A stretch of DNA of 64,000 bases from an uncultured Clostridia bacterium (GCA_944384855.1 CALWUY010000035.1:1-64000); one strand, 5' to 3'. Counted from the stretch's first letter, positions 1 through 9,302 are shown. Notes: generated by a model from the sequence alone, not told the origin. Program-made: numbers and translations.

Positions 1-101
1 GTGGTAATTATCCTGATGAATGGGCGATAAGCAAAAATTGGTGGAAGGGACAATGGATTATTCAAAACCTACTTTATTTAAAGGGGTTCGGATTATTATA
101 A
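1..101 (+). CDS. C-terminal fragment of an unidentified protein
   Basis: An open frame enters from the left edge (first full codon at base 3) and stops with TAA at 99-101, giving 32 residues rich in Trp and aromatics (two adjacent Trp near the middle). The start lies outside the window. The family is not recognised, and the frame is short enough that it could be chance. A promoter for the next gene begins directly behind the stop, which supports a real gene end here. Confidence 0.35.
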   Translation, partial: GNYPDEWAISKNWWKGQWIIQNLLYLKGFGLL

Positions 102-102
102 T

Positions 103-131
103 TTGCCCCCAATTTAACACAAGCATATAAT
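103..131 (+). promoter_or_regulatory. Sigma-A type promoter for the small membrane protein
   Basis: TTGCCC at 103-108 and TATAAT at 126-131 are separated by exactly 17 bp. The site lies 21 bp upstream of the start codon at 152. Confidence 0.6.
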
Positions 132-151
132 ACATTAAACGAGGTGATTTG

Positions 152-487
152 TTGAAGATAAATAAATTGTTTTCTGCTATTAACGGAATTGTTTTTGTAG
201 CTATTTTTGTTCTAATTTTTATAGAGTCAATTTTAAATATTCTTGGATTGTGGACTGTTTGGAATTTTTTTGGATTTCTTATAGGTTTATTTTTATTGCC
301 CGTTTTAAACGTTGTCGCTTTTATATCCGCCGTTACATATATTATATCATTTTATAGTTATAAAAAAGCAAATGAAAATATTTTCATCAAAAAAATTTAT
401 TTTTTACCAATACTATTTTTTGCTCTAGGATTATTTCTTACAATTATAGCGTACATATTTGTTTTTACTTGGGGCTTTGGGAAGTAA
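152..487 (+). CDS. Small multi-pass membrane protein, unknown function
   Basis: About 111 residues, almost entirely hydrophobic, with three to four predicted membrane segments (roughly residues 8-28, 35-65 and 80-108) and short Lys-rich loops. Two TTG codons are adjacent at 149 and 152. The second has the better spacing from the GAGGTG ribosome binding site at 141-146 and is chosen. No family is recognised and no catalytic motif is visible. It appears to be a single-gene unit: it has its own promoter and a hairpin follows at 542. Confidence 0.6.
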   Translation: MKINKLFSAINGIVFVAIFVLIFIESILNILGLWTVWNFFGFLIGLFLLPVLNVVAFISAVTYIISFYSYKKANENIFIKKIYFLPILFFALGLFLTIIAYIFVFTWGFGK

Positions 488-541
488 TAAGTAAAAAGTA
501 AGAGATAATAAGTATTGTGTGCCTATAGCACGAATTATAAT

Positions 542-570
542 GCAAGGCTTTGTCTTGCTATTTTTGTTTT
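542..570 (+). terminator. Rho-independent terminator, weak stem
   Basis: GCAAG (542-546) and CTTGC (554-558) form a 5-bp stem with a 7-nt loop, followed by a T-rich tail. It fits transcription termination of the upstream membrane protein gene. Confidence 0.45.
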
Positions 571-663
571 ATAGTGTTATAAGTGTTTTAAAGGAAAAGC
601 GAAATTACGAATGCTGGCAAACGCAGTATTTCACAGAAAAAATTACATAATATCACTAATTCC

Positions 664-692
664 TTGCGGCTGCGTTTCTTTTGTGCTATAAT
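664..692 (+). promoter_or_regulatory. Extended -10 promoter
   Basis: TTGCGG at 664-669 and TATAAT at 687-692 are spaced by 17 bp, with a TGC extended -10 immediately before the second hexamer. It lies 21 bp ahead of the ATG at 714. Confidence 0.6.
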
Positions 693-713
693 GCAAACAA
701 AAAGGGTGAAATT

Positions 714-1217
714 ATGAACGATAGTAATAAAGATTCCATACAAGAATACGATTCTTTAAAAGATGTTATTGAGTTTCAGAATAATATGTTTAACCCTGGA
801 TATTATGTCGGCACCGGTAAAGTTCCGCCCACAGTATCCGCACCCGGAAATGCAGCGCCGTTAGCTGTATCGTGCTTTATTGCATCCGCTTTTTTTATGG
901 CATTGGGTTTGTTTTTGTTTTTTTCGGACGTAATCGTTGTTTCTTCAGGACTGATTGAATCTCCGCTGGCAAATAAAATTATTGTTTTGATTATAATGTC
1001 GGTAATATCATTATTTTTCCTGTATTTCGGCTTCGCTTATCTTAAAAAAGCAAAGAGGTATTATAGAGAAAAAAAGGCGATCGAAAACGAGCCTGCTGAC
1101 GAAACGGTTAAAGATAAAATTTGGCAGCGGACTTGTCCGAAATGCGGAATATCTCATGATATTGATTATCCTAAATGCCCAAACTGCAAATTTAATTATC
1201 TTGATCAAAAATTTTAG
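714..1217 (+). CDS. Membrane protein with C-terminal zinc ribbon
   Basis: About 167 residues. An acidic N-terminus precedes two hydrophobic segments (about residues 50-75 and 88-112). A charged stretch follows, ending in a zinc-ribbon pattern CPKCG...CPNC near the C-terminus. The ATG at 714 is preferred over an in-frame TTG at 681 because the purine-rich site AAGGGTGA lies just upstream and the TTG overlaps the promoter. Small two-TM proteins with a C-terminal Cys4 ribbon are common in Clostridia and have no assigned role. No partner gene is evident next to it. Confidence 0.65.
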   Translation: MNDSNKDSIQEYDSLKDVIEFQNNMFNPGYYVGTGKVPPTVSAPGNAAPLAVSCFIASAFFMALGLFLFFSDVIVVSSGLIESPLANKIIVLIIMSVISLFFLYFGFAYLKKAKRYYREKKAIENEPADETVKDKIWQRTCPKCGISHDIDYPKCPNCKFNYLDQKF

Positions 1218-1330
1218 CATTATGAAATTAAGGCGCACATTTCGGGTTGATTTAATTTATGAGGTTCGGCTCAAAGTCTGAAAAAGTTCCGATGGCTTTC
1301 GGGATATTCTTTAAAACGTGAGGTTCGGTA

Positions 1331-1660
1331 ATGAATGTTTTTTCGAAAATTTACGATGTAGTGCAAAAAATACCAAAAGGCAGGGTCGCAACTTACGGAC
1401 AGGTGGCTATGCTTGCCGGTAATCCGCATTGGTCAAGAGTGGTGGGATACGCGCTGCACGCCAACCCGAAACCGGTTGTAATTCCATGTCACAGGGTGGT
1501 AAACCGTTACGGAAAAACATCGCCTGCATTTGCTTTCGGGGGAGAAGACGTACAAAAACGCCTGCTGGAGCAGGAGGGTATCGTTTTTGAGGCGGACGGT
1601 ACTGTGGATTTGAAAAAATACGGTTGGGACGGTATTTATTATGATAATTCATCCAATTGA
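1331..1660 (+). CDS. MGMT-family protein, DNA-binding/active-site domain only
   Basis: 109 residues corresponding to the C-terminal domain of O6-alkylguanine-DNA alkyltransferases. The recognition-helix Tyr (Y22), the arginine finger region (SRVVGYAL, R35) and the active-site motif PCHRV with Cys53 are all visible. Full-length Ogt/Ada-type enzymes carry an extra N-terminal RNase H-like domain that is absent here. The length matches alkyltransferase-like (ATL) proteins, but those replace the Cys with Trp, so this one may still transfer alkyl groups. Its end overlaps the next repair gene by 20 bp, implying coupled translation of two base-damage genes. Confidence 0.85.
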   Translation: MNVFSKIYDVVQKIPKGRVATYGQVAMLAGNPHWSRVVGYALHANPKPVVIPCHRVVNRYGKTSPAFAFGGEDVQKRLLEQEGIVFEADGTVDLKKYGWDGIYYDNSSN

Positions 1661-2120
1661 GCCTTTGTTTGATAAAAATTCAAAAACGCTTATTCTGGGA
1701 AGCTTTCCATCGGTAAAATCCCGTGAGCAAATGTTTTTCTACGGGCATCCGCAAAATAGATTTTGGCGCGTACTGGCGGGAGTATTCGGCACAGAGGCGC
1801 CTCAAACGATACCGCAGAAACGTGAATTTATTCTGTCTCATAATTTGAGTCTTTGGGATGTGCTGGCATCCTGCGACATTGAAGGCAGTTCCGACAGCAG
1901 TATCAAAAACGCAACCGCCAACGACCTTGACGTGATTCTTAAACATTCAAAGGTAGACAGAATTTTCGTCAATGGAAAAACCGCTGAAAAATACTATATC
2001 AGATTTTTGCAAGGTAAATACAATATGAATGCGGTATGTCTGCCCTCAACTTCGCCGGCAAACGCGTCATACTCTCTGGAAAGACTGATAGAAGAATGGA
2101 AAATAATTGTAAGGAGTTAA
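1641..2120 (+). CDS. DNA-deoxyinosine (hypoxanthine) glycosylase, UDG superfamily
   Basis: 159 residues. The N-terminal motif LILGSFPS followed by a YGHPQNRFW segment (about residues 17-45) is typical of the family 6 uracil-DNA-glycosylase-like enzymes that remove hypoxanthine formed by adenine deamination. The C-terminal region has a short LPSTSPAN motif like the substrate-binding loop of the superfamily. The gene starts inside the end of the MGMT-like gene, so the two form a small base-repair operon. The GH127 gene follows two bases after the stop. Confidence 0.8.
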   Translation: MIIHPIEPLFDKNSKTLILGSFPSVKSREQMFFYGHPQNRFWRVLAGVFGTEAPQTIPQKREFILSHNLSLWDVLASCDIEGSSDSSIKNATANDLDVILKHSKVDRIFVNGKTAEKYYIRFLQGKYNMNAVCLPSTSPANASYSLERLIEEWKIIVRS

Positions 2121-2122
2121 GT

Positions 2123-3984
2123 ATGAATAATACAATATGCAAATTTTTTTCTTTGCCATTATCGAATGTTAAACTTGACGGTGTTATCGATCAAAAAATC
2201 AGACTGATTGTAAACGGCGTACTTAAAAATATCGATATGAAGGCATTGGCTGATTATTTCAGAAATCTTGAAGACGGATTTGCGGCCGGTGAATTTTGGG
2301 GAAAGCTTATGCGTGCATCTTGCATGCTTTGCGCCTATACAGGTGACAGTCAACTCAGAAAATTGTAAAAAATTCTTTTGAAGACATATTGTCTGTAAAG
2401 AACAAAAACGGTTTTTTAAGCGCTTGTCCGAAAGATAAACAGCCAAACGGAAGCTGCGGTTCGGATTTGTGGGAAAGAAAATATGTACTTGAAGGACTTT
2501 TAGCGTATTATGAGCTATCCAGTGATGAGCGGGCGATTGAAGCTGCAGAATCACTTGTATGCTATACAAACAGCCAGATAGGAGATTTCCCGAGAACGCC
2601 GATAACCGATACCGGATGGGCATTTTTCGGAATGGAATCTTCTTCAATTCTGGGACCGGTTATGAAGGCATATCAGCTGACTTCCAATCCACAGGCGTTA
2701 GAATTGGCAGAACATATAATTAACAGCGGCGCCTGTCGCAGAGAAAATATTTTCAAAGCTGCATTAAACGGGAAGGTGCCGAAAGATATAGGTTCAAACG
2801 GAAACAGCAATGAAAGCATAGCGAAAGCGTATGAAATGATGTCCTGTTTTGAGGGACTCTGCGAATATTATATTTCAACAAATAAAAAAGAAGCCTTAAT
2901 GGCTTCTGAAAGATTTTGGGATAATGTTTTAAAATATGAAATTACACTTTTAGGCTCTGGAGGAGCAGATAAACCCTATAACCTTGGTCCGGGAAAAGGT
3001 GAACAATGGAATAATACACGTTTTGAGCAAACAAATCCGGATATAGAACTTATGATGGAAACCTGCGTTACGGTTTACTGGATAAAGCTTTGTTATAAAC
3101 TCTTATGCATAACCGGTAATTCAAAATATGCAGACGAAATTGAGAAAAGCGTTTATAACGCGCTCTTAGGCGCAATCAGACCGGACGGCAATTTTTTTGA
3201 ATATTTTCCAAGTTTTAACGGCAAACGCAGCGGTGTAGTTAACTATTCGTTTAATATTAACGGTTTCGATCTTTCATGCTGCACGGCAAACGGTCCTACC
3301 GGTTTGGCAGTAGTATTACAGACTGCAGTAATGAGTGCATGTGATGGAATAGTTATAAATTTTTATGAAAATGCAAGAATAAAAATTCCGCTCGAAGACG
3401 GATTTATCACAGTAAAAATCAATTCAGAATACCCTCGCCGCGGAAAAGCAAAAATAACAATAGAAGAAATTAATTCCTTAATAAAAACCGATTTGAATTT
3501 TTATTTCAGAAAACCGCATTTCGCAAAAGACTTTAAAATTATTTCTGACTCTTTTGTTGAAGAAAACAGCAAATATACCGGATATATCAAAACTTCCGCA
3601 AAACTTAAAGAAGGTTCGGAATGTACACTTGAATTTGACATACCGTTTACTGTAATTCCGGCATTAAAAGGCAGTAATATCCTCGGTGATAACCGTCAAG
3701 CATTCGTATACGGAAGTTTGCTGCTTTGTGCAGACAGCAGGGACAATAAAAATATAACGGCGGCAATTAAGGAATTTAAGCAGGATTTTACTACAAGCCG
3801 GGATATGATATACGAACCGTGTGAAATTTCAGAAGGCTTTGCCATTACCGATTCGAAACATAACGGATTTATAAATATCGATTTGACATATAAGGATATT
3901 CGTTTGAATCTGTGCGATTATATGTCCGCAGGAAACGATTGGAAAGATTCAGAGTTTATCAGTTGGTTTGAGACGAAAAAATGA
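2123..3984 (+). pseudogene. GH127-type beta-L-arabinofuranosidase, frameshifted
   Basis: Two open frames together make one glycoside hydrolase of the DUF1680/GH127 family. The first runs 2123-2368 (ATG after AAGGAGTTAAGT, 81 residues). The second continues from about 2359 to 3984 in the next frame. Joining them at the A-run near 2359-2363 by adding one base restores continuity (QLRK then IVKNSFEDIL). The family's zinc/nucleophile pattern is intact in the second part: Glu at 3058-3060, Cys at 3064-3066 and a Cys-Cys pair at 3277-3282. The N-terminal toroid and C-terminal beta domain are otherwise uninterrupted. The break could be a true mutation, a phase-variable A-tract or a sequence error. 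The enzyme family removes arabinofuranose from plant glycans; the substrate here is inferred. Confidence 0.75.
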
Positions 3985-4039
3985 AATACGGACATAACTG
4001 GTATTGCTTTAATTGAATCGGCAATACTTCGTGTATATA

Positions 4040-5389
4040 TTACTCAGCAAAGGTTATTTCACAGCCGATAGACTGCTGACATTCTGTCAGTCCGGCGGCA
4101 ACAATTTCTTTGGTACGTTCGTAAGATTTTTTTGCTTTTTCGGCTGCGGTTTGACTGAGTGAATATTTTGACACTGCATCGTCGGGGCTTTCAAGAGGAT
4201 AAACGGTATATAAATAACCTCCGTTTTCACCGCCTTTGTATTTATCAACCCAGGTAGGTATAAGGTCAAGACCGGTAAGATCCGTACCGTCTTTGTTCTT
4301 TGTCAGCGTAAACGTGAAAAATACTCCGTCTTCAGTATGTCCTGTCGTACATTCGGGGCTCATAAGCTCCTGACGCTGATTGGAAACGTAATTTCCGGTT
4401 GAATACAGGCATACAGTAGTGTTCTGACCGTCTTCGGAATGAATGAGCTCTACCGGCTGCACAACATGCGGATGACTGCCGATAATCATATTCACACCGA
4501 GATTTGAAAGCTGCTGTGCTATGGTTTTCTGCCATGTGTTCGGGGAAGTTTGATATTCGTTTCCCCAGTGAATATAGAACACCTTAAAATCCGCGCCGTC
4601 TGATTCCATTCCGGAAAGTATCGACTGTACATTTGAATAAAATTCATCTAAACGTTTGTAAGAAAATGAATTTATCAGCGGATTAGCTTCTTCGGAAATT
4701 ATTGCGCCGTTGAGGTATTTGCGTCCTGCTATTTGACCGTCGGTTTCATAAGTGAAATTGGCAATCCCGATTTTTATGCCATTGACTTCTTTGACTGCAT
4801 AGGTGGGATCTGCTTCGGTCTCTTTGGTTCCGGTAAAATCAATACCCTTTTGTTTAAGTATCTGTACGGTACGCTTGAGTCCGTACAATCCGGTATCGTA
4901 TGAGTGATTATTAGAGGTTAAAAGCAGATTGAGACCTGACGCTTTTATTGCGTCCGCAAGGCTGTCCGGAGTGTTGAAAGCCGGATAACCGCTGTAAGCG
5001 CCCGACTCGGAACCGCCGAAGGTAACTTCCAAATTCGCTATTGCGAGATCCGCCGCCTGAAAATACGGCGCTGATTCTTTGAAAAAAGCGGTGAAATCAT
5101 AGCCGTCGGCAGTTTTGGCTCCCGTCAGCTGGGTACTGTGAACCATAATATCTCCGGTACTTAAAACGGTGGCGGTGGTTTCGGGAATTTCGGCTTCTGA
5201 ACTGTTGTCAGAGGTTTGTCCGGATGAGATGTCCGAATCGACACTTTGCTTTTTTTCAGAAGGTTTTATAATCGCGCTTATACAAAAGGTAATCAATGCG
5301 ATTGCCGAAATTAATATTAAAGTGCAAAGCGTAACAAAAATTCTGCGTCTGATTATGGCTTTTTGCCGTTTTGTTCTTTGTTTTTTCAT
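4040..5389 (-). CDS. CapA-family phosphoesterase, membrane anchored
   Basis: 449 residues. A basic N-terminus and one membrane segment (about residues 14-40) are followed by a Ser/Thr-rich linker and a metallophosphoesterase-like CapA domain. Visible motifs are STGDIM (~79-84), ANLEVTFGG, TSNNHSYDTG, FKVFYIHWGNEY and IGSHPHVVQ, which supply the Asp, Asn, His and Glu ligands expected of the fold. The family includes the poly-gamma-glutamate synthesis protein CapA/PgsA, but no pgsB/C genes are nearby, so a PGA role is not supported. A stand-alone extracytoplasmic phosphoesterase is more likely. The start is fixed by GAAAGGAG upstream of the ATG. Confidence 0.8.
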   Translation of the reverse strand: MKKQRTKRQKAIIRRRIFVTLCTLILISAIALITFCISAIIKPSEKKQSVDSDISSGQTSDNSSEAEIPETTATVLSTGDIMVHSTQLTGAKTADGYDFTAFFKESAPYFQAADLAIANLEVTFGGSESGAYSGYPAFNTPDSLADAIKASGLNLLLTSNNHSYDTGLYGLKRTVQILKQKGIDFTGTKETEADPTYAVKEVNGIKIGIANFTYETDGQIAGRKYLNGAIISEEANPLINSFSYKRLDEFYSNVQSILSGMESDGADFKVFYIHWGNEYQTSPNTWQKTIAQQLSNLGVNMIIGSHPHVVQPVELIHSEDGQNTTVCLYSTGNYVSNQRQELMSPECTTGHTEDGVFFTFTLTKNKDGTDLTGLDLIPTWVDKYKGGENGGYLYTVYPLESPDDAVSKYSLSQTAAEKAKKSYERTKEIVAAGLTECQQSIGCEITFAE

Positions 5390-5577
5390 TTTTGCTCCTT
5401 TCAGAACTATCCGACATATTAATTATTATAACTTAATTATCAGAAAAATTATTTGGGTAAAAACATTTAATTTTTATCGAATATTATTAATATATAACAA
5501 TATTCCGTAAATTGCAACTAAAATTACACAGGCAGCTTATTTTCTTTAAATTTAAAATTAAATTATTTCTATATCTT

Positions 5578-5614
5578 AAAACGGCGGTACAGTAAATTGA
5601 TGTGCCGCCGTTTT
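5578..5614. terminator. Terminator hairpin below tcdA, usable both ways
   Basis: A perfect 10-bp inverted repeat (AAAACGGCGG at 5578-5587, CCGCCGTTTT at 5605-5614) encloses a 17-nt loop. It sits 44 bp past the minus-strand tcdA stop and upstream of the minus-strand capA-like gene, so it separates the two. Confidence 0.75.
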
Positions 5615-5657
5615 AAAAAATCGTCATATTCGGTTTTAAATAAAAAGCTTTCATACA

Positions 5658-6365
5658 TTACTCTTTATAAATAATATCTTTAAAAACTTCAGCCGCTATA
5701 ATAAGACCGGCAGACGCGGGGACAAACGGTACTGAAGCGGGTACGGTTTTACTGTTTTCCCGATTAAGTTCTATCGGTTTTATAGGTTCCTCTTTTGAAT
5801 ATACTGTTTTAAGACTCTTTATACCCCGTTTTCTCAGCTCATAACGCATAACTCTGGCAAGAGGACATACAGAGGTTTTATATATATCGGCGACTTCAAG
5901 CATAGCCGGATTCAGCTTGTTGCCTGTACCCATCGAACTGATTATCGGCACATTTTCATTTTCAGCTTTTATGATAAGCAGAATTTTTGAAGATACGGTA
6001 TCTATGGCGTCAATAATATAATCATATACGGAAAAATCAAACTGATCTGCGGTGGATTTGTCAAAAAACAGACAGTGACCGGTAAACTTAATATCGGGAT
6101 TTATTTCCATACAGCGTGTTTTGCAGGCATCAACCTTGTTGCGACCCACTGTGCTGTGAGTGGCGATTATCTGACGGTTTATATTTGAGACTGCGACAGT
6201 GTCGCTGTCGATCACATCAATCGCACCTATACCGGCGCGGACAAGCGCTTCGGCCGCCCAGCTTCCGACACCTCCGGCACCGAATACAGCGACCCGCGCA
6301 TTTTTAATTTTTTGAAAATTTTTGCTTCCTGTTAAATTTTCTGTACGTGAAAACTGTTCATTCAT
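5658..6365 (-). CDS. tcdA: tRNA threonylcarbamoyladenosine dehydratase (ThiF/E1-like)
   Basis: 235 residues. The ATP-binding E1-like fold begins at about residue 22 with AVFGAGGVGSWAAE, followed by the Asp-containing DSDTVAVSNINRQ segment and the VDACKTR helix. These features are characteristic of TcdA, which cyclises t6A37 in ANN-decoding tRNAs to ct6A in an ATP-dependent dehydration. Length and the C-terminal SVPFVPASAGL segment match the family. It has its own consensus promoter in the divergent region shared with uvrC, and AAGGAA precedes the ATG. Other ThiF-like proteins (MoeB, ThiF) are less likely because no zinc CxxC pairs are present. Confidence 0.88.
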   Translation of the reverse strand: MNEQFSRTENLTGSKNFQKIKNARVAVFGAGGVGSWAAEALVRAGIGAIDVIDSDTVAVSNINRQIIATHSTVGRNKVDACKTRCMEINPDIKFTGHCLFFDKSTADQFDFSVYDYIIDAIDTVSSKILLIIKAENENVPIISSMGTGNKLNPAMLEVADIYKTSVCPLARVMRYELRKRGIKSLKTVYSKEEPIKPIELNRENSKTVPASVPFVPASAGLIIAAEVFKDIIYKE

Positions 6366-6392
6366 AATATTATTCCTTGCTCTTTTTAGACA

Positions 6393-6421
6393 ATTTTATA
6401 CCCTGGTATATAATTTGTCAA
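6393..6421 (-). promoter_or_regulatory. Promoter of tcdA
   Basis: Read on the minus strand, TTGACA (6416-6421) and TAAAAT (6393-6398) are separated by 17 bp. The -10 lies 27 bp upstream of the start codon. It is back-to-back with the uvrC promoter. Confidence 0.75.
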
Positions 6422-6434
6422 GCAGTCGGAATTA

Positions 6435-6463
6435 TTGACATTTTTCGGAATTTTAACTATAAT
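6435..6463 (+). promoter_or_regulatory. Perfect consensus promoter of uvrC
   Basis: TTGACA at 6435-6440, a 17-bp spacer and TATAAT at 6458-6463 match the housekeeping sigma consensus at all 12 positions. No LexA-like box (GAAC-N4-GTTC) is visible nearby. Confidence 0.85.
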
Positions 6464-6497
6464 TAATTAAGAAATTTTAAATTGGGCGGAGATATTA

Positions 6498-8330
6498 TTG
6501 GATTTGTATTCTGACAGTGAAAAACTTTCGCGGCTTAAGAAAAAAGCCAATCGGCTTCCTCTGCTGCCGGGAGTTTATATAATGCGTGACAGACAAAATG
6601 AAATTATATATATAGGCAAAGCAAAGGCCCTTAAAAACAGGGTTACCCAGTATTTCGGCGCCGGAAACCAGCACACCGAAAAGGTTAAGCGTATGGTTAG
6701 CAATGTGGATGATTTTGATTATATTGTATGCAGCAGTGAATTTGAAGCTCTGATACTTGAAAACTCGCTTATAAAGCAAAACCAGCCGAAATACAATATT
6801 CTGCTTAAAGATGATAAGGGCTATTTTTATATTAAGATTACTGATGACAAATGGAAAAGAATCGTTACCGCAAAATCGTCAGACAAGAACGGAGAATATA
6901 TAGGTCCGTACAATTCGGGATATATTGTAAAACAGACTGTTGATGAGGCAAGGAAAATTTTTAAACTGCCGGATTGCAGCCGTGATTTTGATAAAATAAG
7001 TCGTCCATGTCTTAACTATCATATAGGTTTGTGCGACGCTCCGTGCAGAGGAAAAATAAAGCTTGAGGATTATCTTGAAAATATTGAGGCAGCAACGGAG
7101 TTTATAAAAAAAGGTGACAGCGACAGCGTTTCGATAGAACTGCTTGAGGAAAAAATGTTGGCCGCCGCCGAAAATATGCAGTTTGAGACGGCGGCGAAAT
7201 ACAGGGACAGGATAAATGCCATAAAACGTATCCGTCAGAAACAAAGTGTTGTAAGCGTGTCTTATAAATCTCAGGATGTAATTGCCACATCGCTCATAGG
7301 CGAGACCGCTTGCGTAGGGATACTGATTTTCCGCAATTACAAGCTTACAGACAAACAGCATTATTTTCTCGACGGTTTCTCGGACAAAGAGTCGGTTTAC
7401 AGTGAGTTTCTTCAGCAGTATTATATTGACAACCGGGATATACCGCCGAGGATATTAATAGACAGCGAAATCAAAAATTTTGAAATTATTGAAAAATGGC
7501 TTACGGAAAAATCAGGTCATAAGGTTAATTTTATAAATCCGAAACAGGGAGAACAGCTTAAAATACTCGATATGTGTCTTAATAACGCTGCGGAAAATCT
7601 GTCGGAAAAGACCGAGCGCACCGGAAGAGAAATGTCTGCATTGAATGAGCTTGCTCAGCTTCTCGGTATGAGCCGTACTCCGAGATATATTGAGTCTTAC
7701 GATATTTCAAATACCGCAGGCAGCGATAATGTGGCGGCTTTGGTAGTATTTAAGGACGGAAGACCGTACAAACCCGCTTACAGAAAATTCAGGATTAAGG
7801 GTTTTTCGGGACAGGATGATTACCGATCAATGGCCGAGGTGCTTGACCGCCGTTTCTGCGAATATGAAAAGAATGAAGACGAAGGCTTCGGAATTCTGCC
7901 CGACCTTATTTTGCTTGACGGTGCAAAGGGTCAGATTTCAGCGGTACTTCCGGTGCTTGAAAAGCACGGTATAAATGTTCCGGTTTTCGGTATGGTAAAG
8001 GACTCAAAACACAGAACGCGGGCTATTGCCACCACCGGCGGAGATATTTCGATAAAATCAAACCGTAAGGCTTTCACCCTTGTAACAAATATACAGGATG
8101 AAGTTCACAGATTTGCCATAGGATATCATAAATCTCTCCAGAGCAGGAATCTTTTGAAATCGGAACTGCTGAATATTGACGGTGTAGGGAAAAAACGCGC
8201 AGATTCACTTATCAAACATTTTAAAAGCATAAAAAAAATCAAAGAGGCAGGAATTAACGAACTTTGCAGTGCGGAGGGTATAAATTCGGATGTTGCCGCA
8301 AAAATTTATGCATATTTTAACAAAAATTAA
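6498..8330 (+). CDS. uvrC: UvrABC excinuclease subunit C
   Basis: 610 residues, the normal length. The protein nicks DNA on both sides of a UvrB-bound lesion. Visible domains in order are the GIY-YIG nuclease (LPGVYIM ... IYIGKAKALKNRV, about 22-60), a Cys cluster (CLNYHIGLCDAPC), the UVR UvrB-binding segment (about 212-245), the UvrC RNase H-like domain with SYDISNTAG and LILLDGAKGQ, and a C-terminal helix-hairpin-helix (LLNIDGVGKKRADSLIKHF). The start is TTG at 6498 behind GGGCGGAG. The gene follows a perfect consensus promoter, so expression is probably constitutive. Confidence 0.97.
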   Translation: MDLYSDSEKLSRLKKKANRLPLLPGVYIMRDRQNEIIYIGKAKALKNRVTQYFGAGNQHTEKVKRMVSNVDDFDYIVCSSEFEALILENSLIKQNQPKYNILLKDDKGYFYIKITDDKWKRIVTAKSSDKNGEYIGPYNSGYIVKQTVDEARKIFKLPDCSRDFDKISRPCLNYHIGLCDAPCRGKIKLEDYLENIEAATEFIKKGDSDSVSIELLEEKMLAAAENMQFETAAKYRDRINAIKRIRQKQSVVSVSYKSQDVIATSLIGETACVGILIFRNYKLTDKQHYFLDGFSDKESVYSEFLQQYYIDNRDIPPRILIDSEIKNFEIIEKWLTEKSGHKVNFINPKQGEQLKILDMCLNNAAENLSEKTERTGREMSALNELAQLLGMSRTPRYIESYDISNTAGSDNVAALVVFKDGRPYKPAYRKFRIKGFSGQDDYRSMAEVLDRRFCEYEKNEDEGFGILPDLILLDGAKGQISAVLPVLEKHGINVPVFGMVKDSKHRTRAIATTGGDISIKSNRKAFTLVTNIQDEVHRFAIGYHKSLQSRNLLKSELLNIDGVGKKRADSLIKHFKSIKKIKEAGINELCSAEGINSDVAAKIYAYFNKN

Positions 8331-8367
8331 CAATTTTTTAACTTTTATTTGATATTATTTTTGCTTT

Positions 8368-9261
8368 ATGCCTATGAAAAAGCACGAAAAGAATGCCGAG
8401 AAAGGTGATCTTTTCACTACGGGCGCAGAATTCGCAGAAGAAAATTTAAAATTCAATCCTAAAGGTAAAGTGTGCGACCTTGTAGTACCGGTAATTTTCC
8501 TTATAATTGCCTGTGTAATCGGTATGATATATTCGGGAGGATTTTTTACTTCGGATGCTGACGGTTACCATAATTTCGTCACAGCTTTTTCAAACAGTGA
8601 TGCGTCGGTAGGACTTGTATACGGATCGGCAGTCTCTTTGGTATTTACGGTTATATTTTTCCTCTGCAGACGAGTGCTGAGTTTCAAAGACAGTATGGCT
8701 TCTTTGCCGGAAGGCTTTTGCGCAATGGTGCCGGCCATTCTTATACTCGTTTTTGCATGGACACTTAAAGCCATGACGGATTCTTTAGGTGCAAAAATAT
8801 TTATTTCTCAGATAATTGAAAATTCTGCCGGATCACTTCAGGCGTTTTTACCGGCAATTATATTCATTATAGCTGTTGGATTATCCTTTGCTACCGGGAC
8901 ATCGTGGGGAACTTTCGGTATACTCATTCCCATAGTGCTCAGCGTTTTCGGAGCAGACAGCGGAAATATTACTATTGCTGCGATTTCAGCATGTATGGCC
9001 GGAGCGGTTTGCGGAGATCACTGTTCGCCTATATCGGATACTACGATTATGGCTTCGGCAGGCGCACAGTGCAAACATATTAACCATGTTTCCACGCAGC
9101 TGCTGTATGCGCTTACTGTTGCGGGTGTATCATTTGTATGTTATTTGATTGCGGGATTCATACCTAACTGGATGCTGGTATTGCCTATAGGCATTGTATT
9201 GATGCTGGGTACATTGTTTGTGATAAAATTTATTTCAGGTAGAAAATACAATACAAAATAA
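8368..9261 (+). pseudogene. NhaC-family Na+/H+ antiporter, N-terminal part missing
   Basis: 297 residues that correspond to the C-terminal part of NhaC antiporters, which are normally about 450-530 residues. Motifs GTSWGTFGILIP and CMAGAVCGDHCSPISDTTIM are the conserved NhaC core near the end of the protein. Five to six membrane segments are visible from residue ~30 onward. uvrC ends only 37 bp upstream, so there is no room for the missing half and no fragment of it is seen. The ATG lacks a good ribosome binding site. It is probably a remnant left by a deletion that fused this end to the uvrC locus; a functional short variant cannot be excluded. Confidence 0.65.
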
Positions 9262-9269
9262 ATTTTTGC

Positions 9270-9297
9270 TTGACATTGGCTGAATTTGTGGTAAAAT
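9270..9297 (+). promoter_or_regulatory. Promoter of the infC-rpmI-rplT operon
   Basis: TTGACA at 9270-9275 and TAAAAT at 9292-9297 are spaced by 16 bp. Transcription would start just before the structured leader and leave an untranslated region of about 140 nt. Confidence 0.7.
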
Positions 9298-9302
9298 ATA
9301 TT

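Noticed and set aside
4001-4027. Hairpin GTATTGC/GCAATAC after the GH127 gene
   Set aside because: Stem of 7 bp with a 13-nt loop and no T-run; it is too weak to call a terminator.
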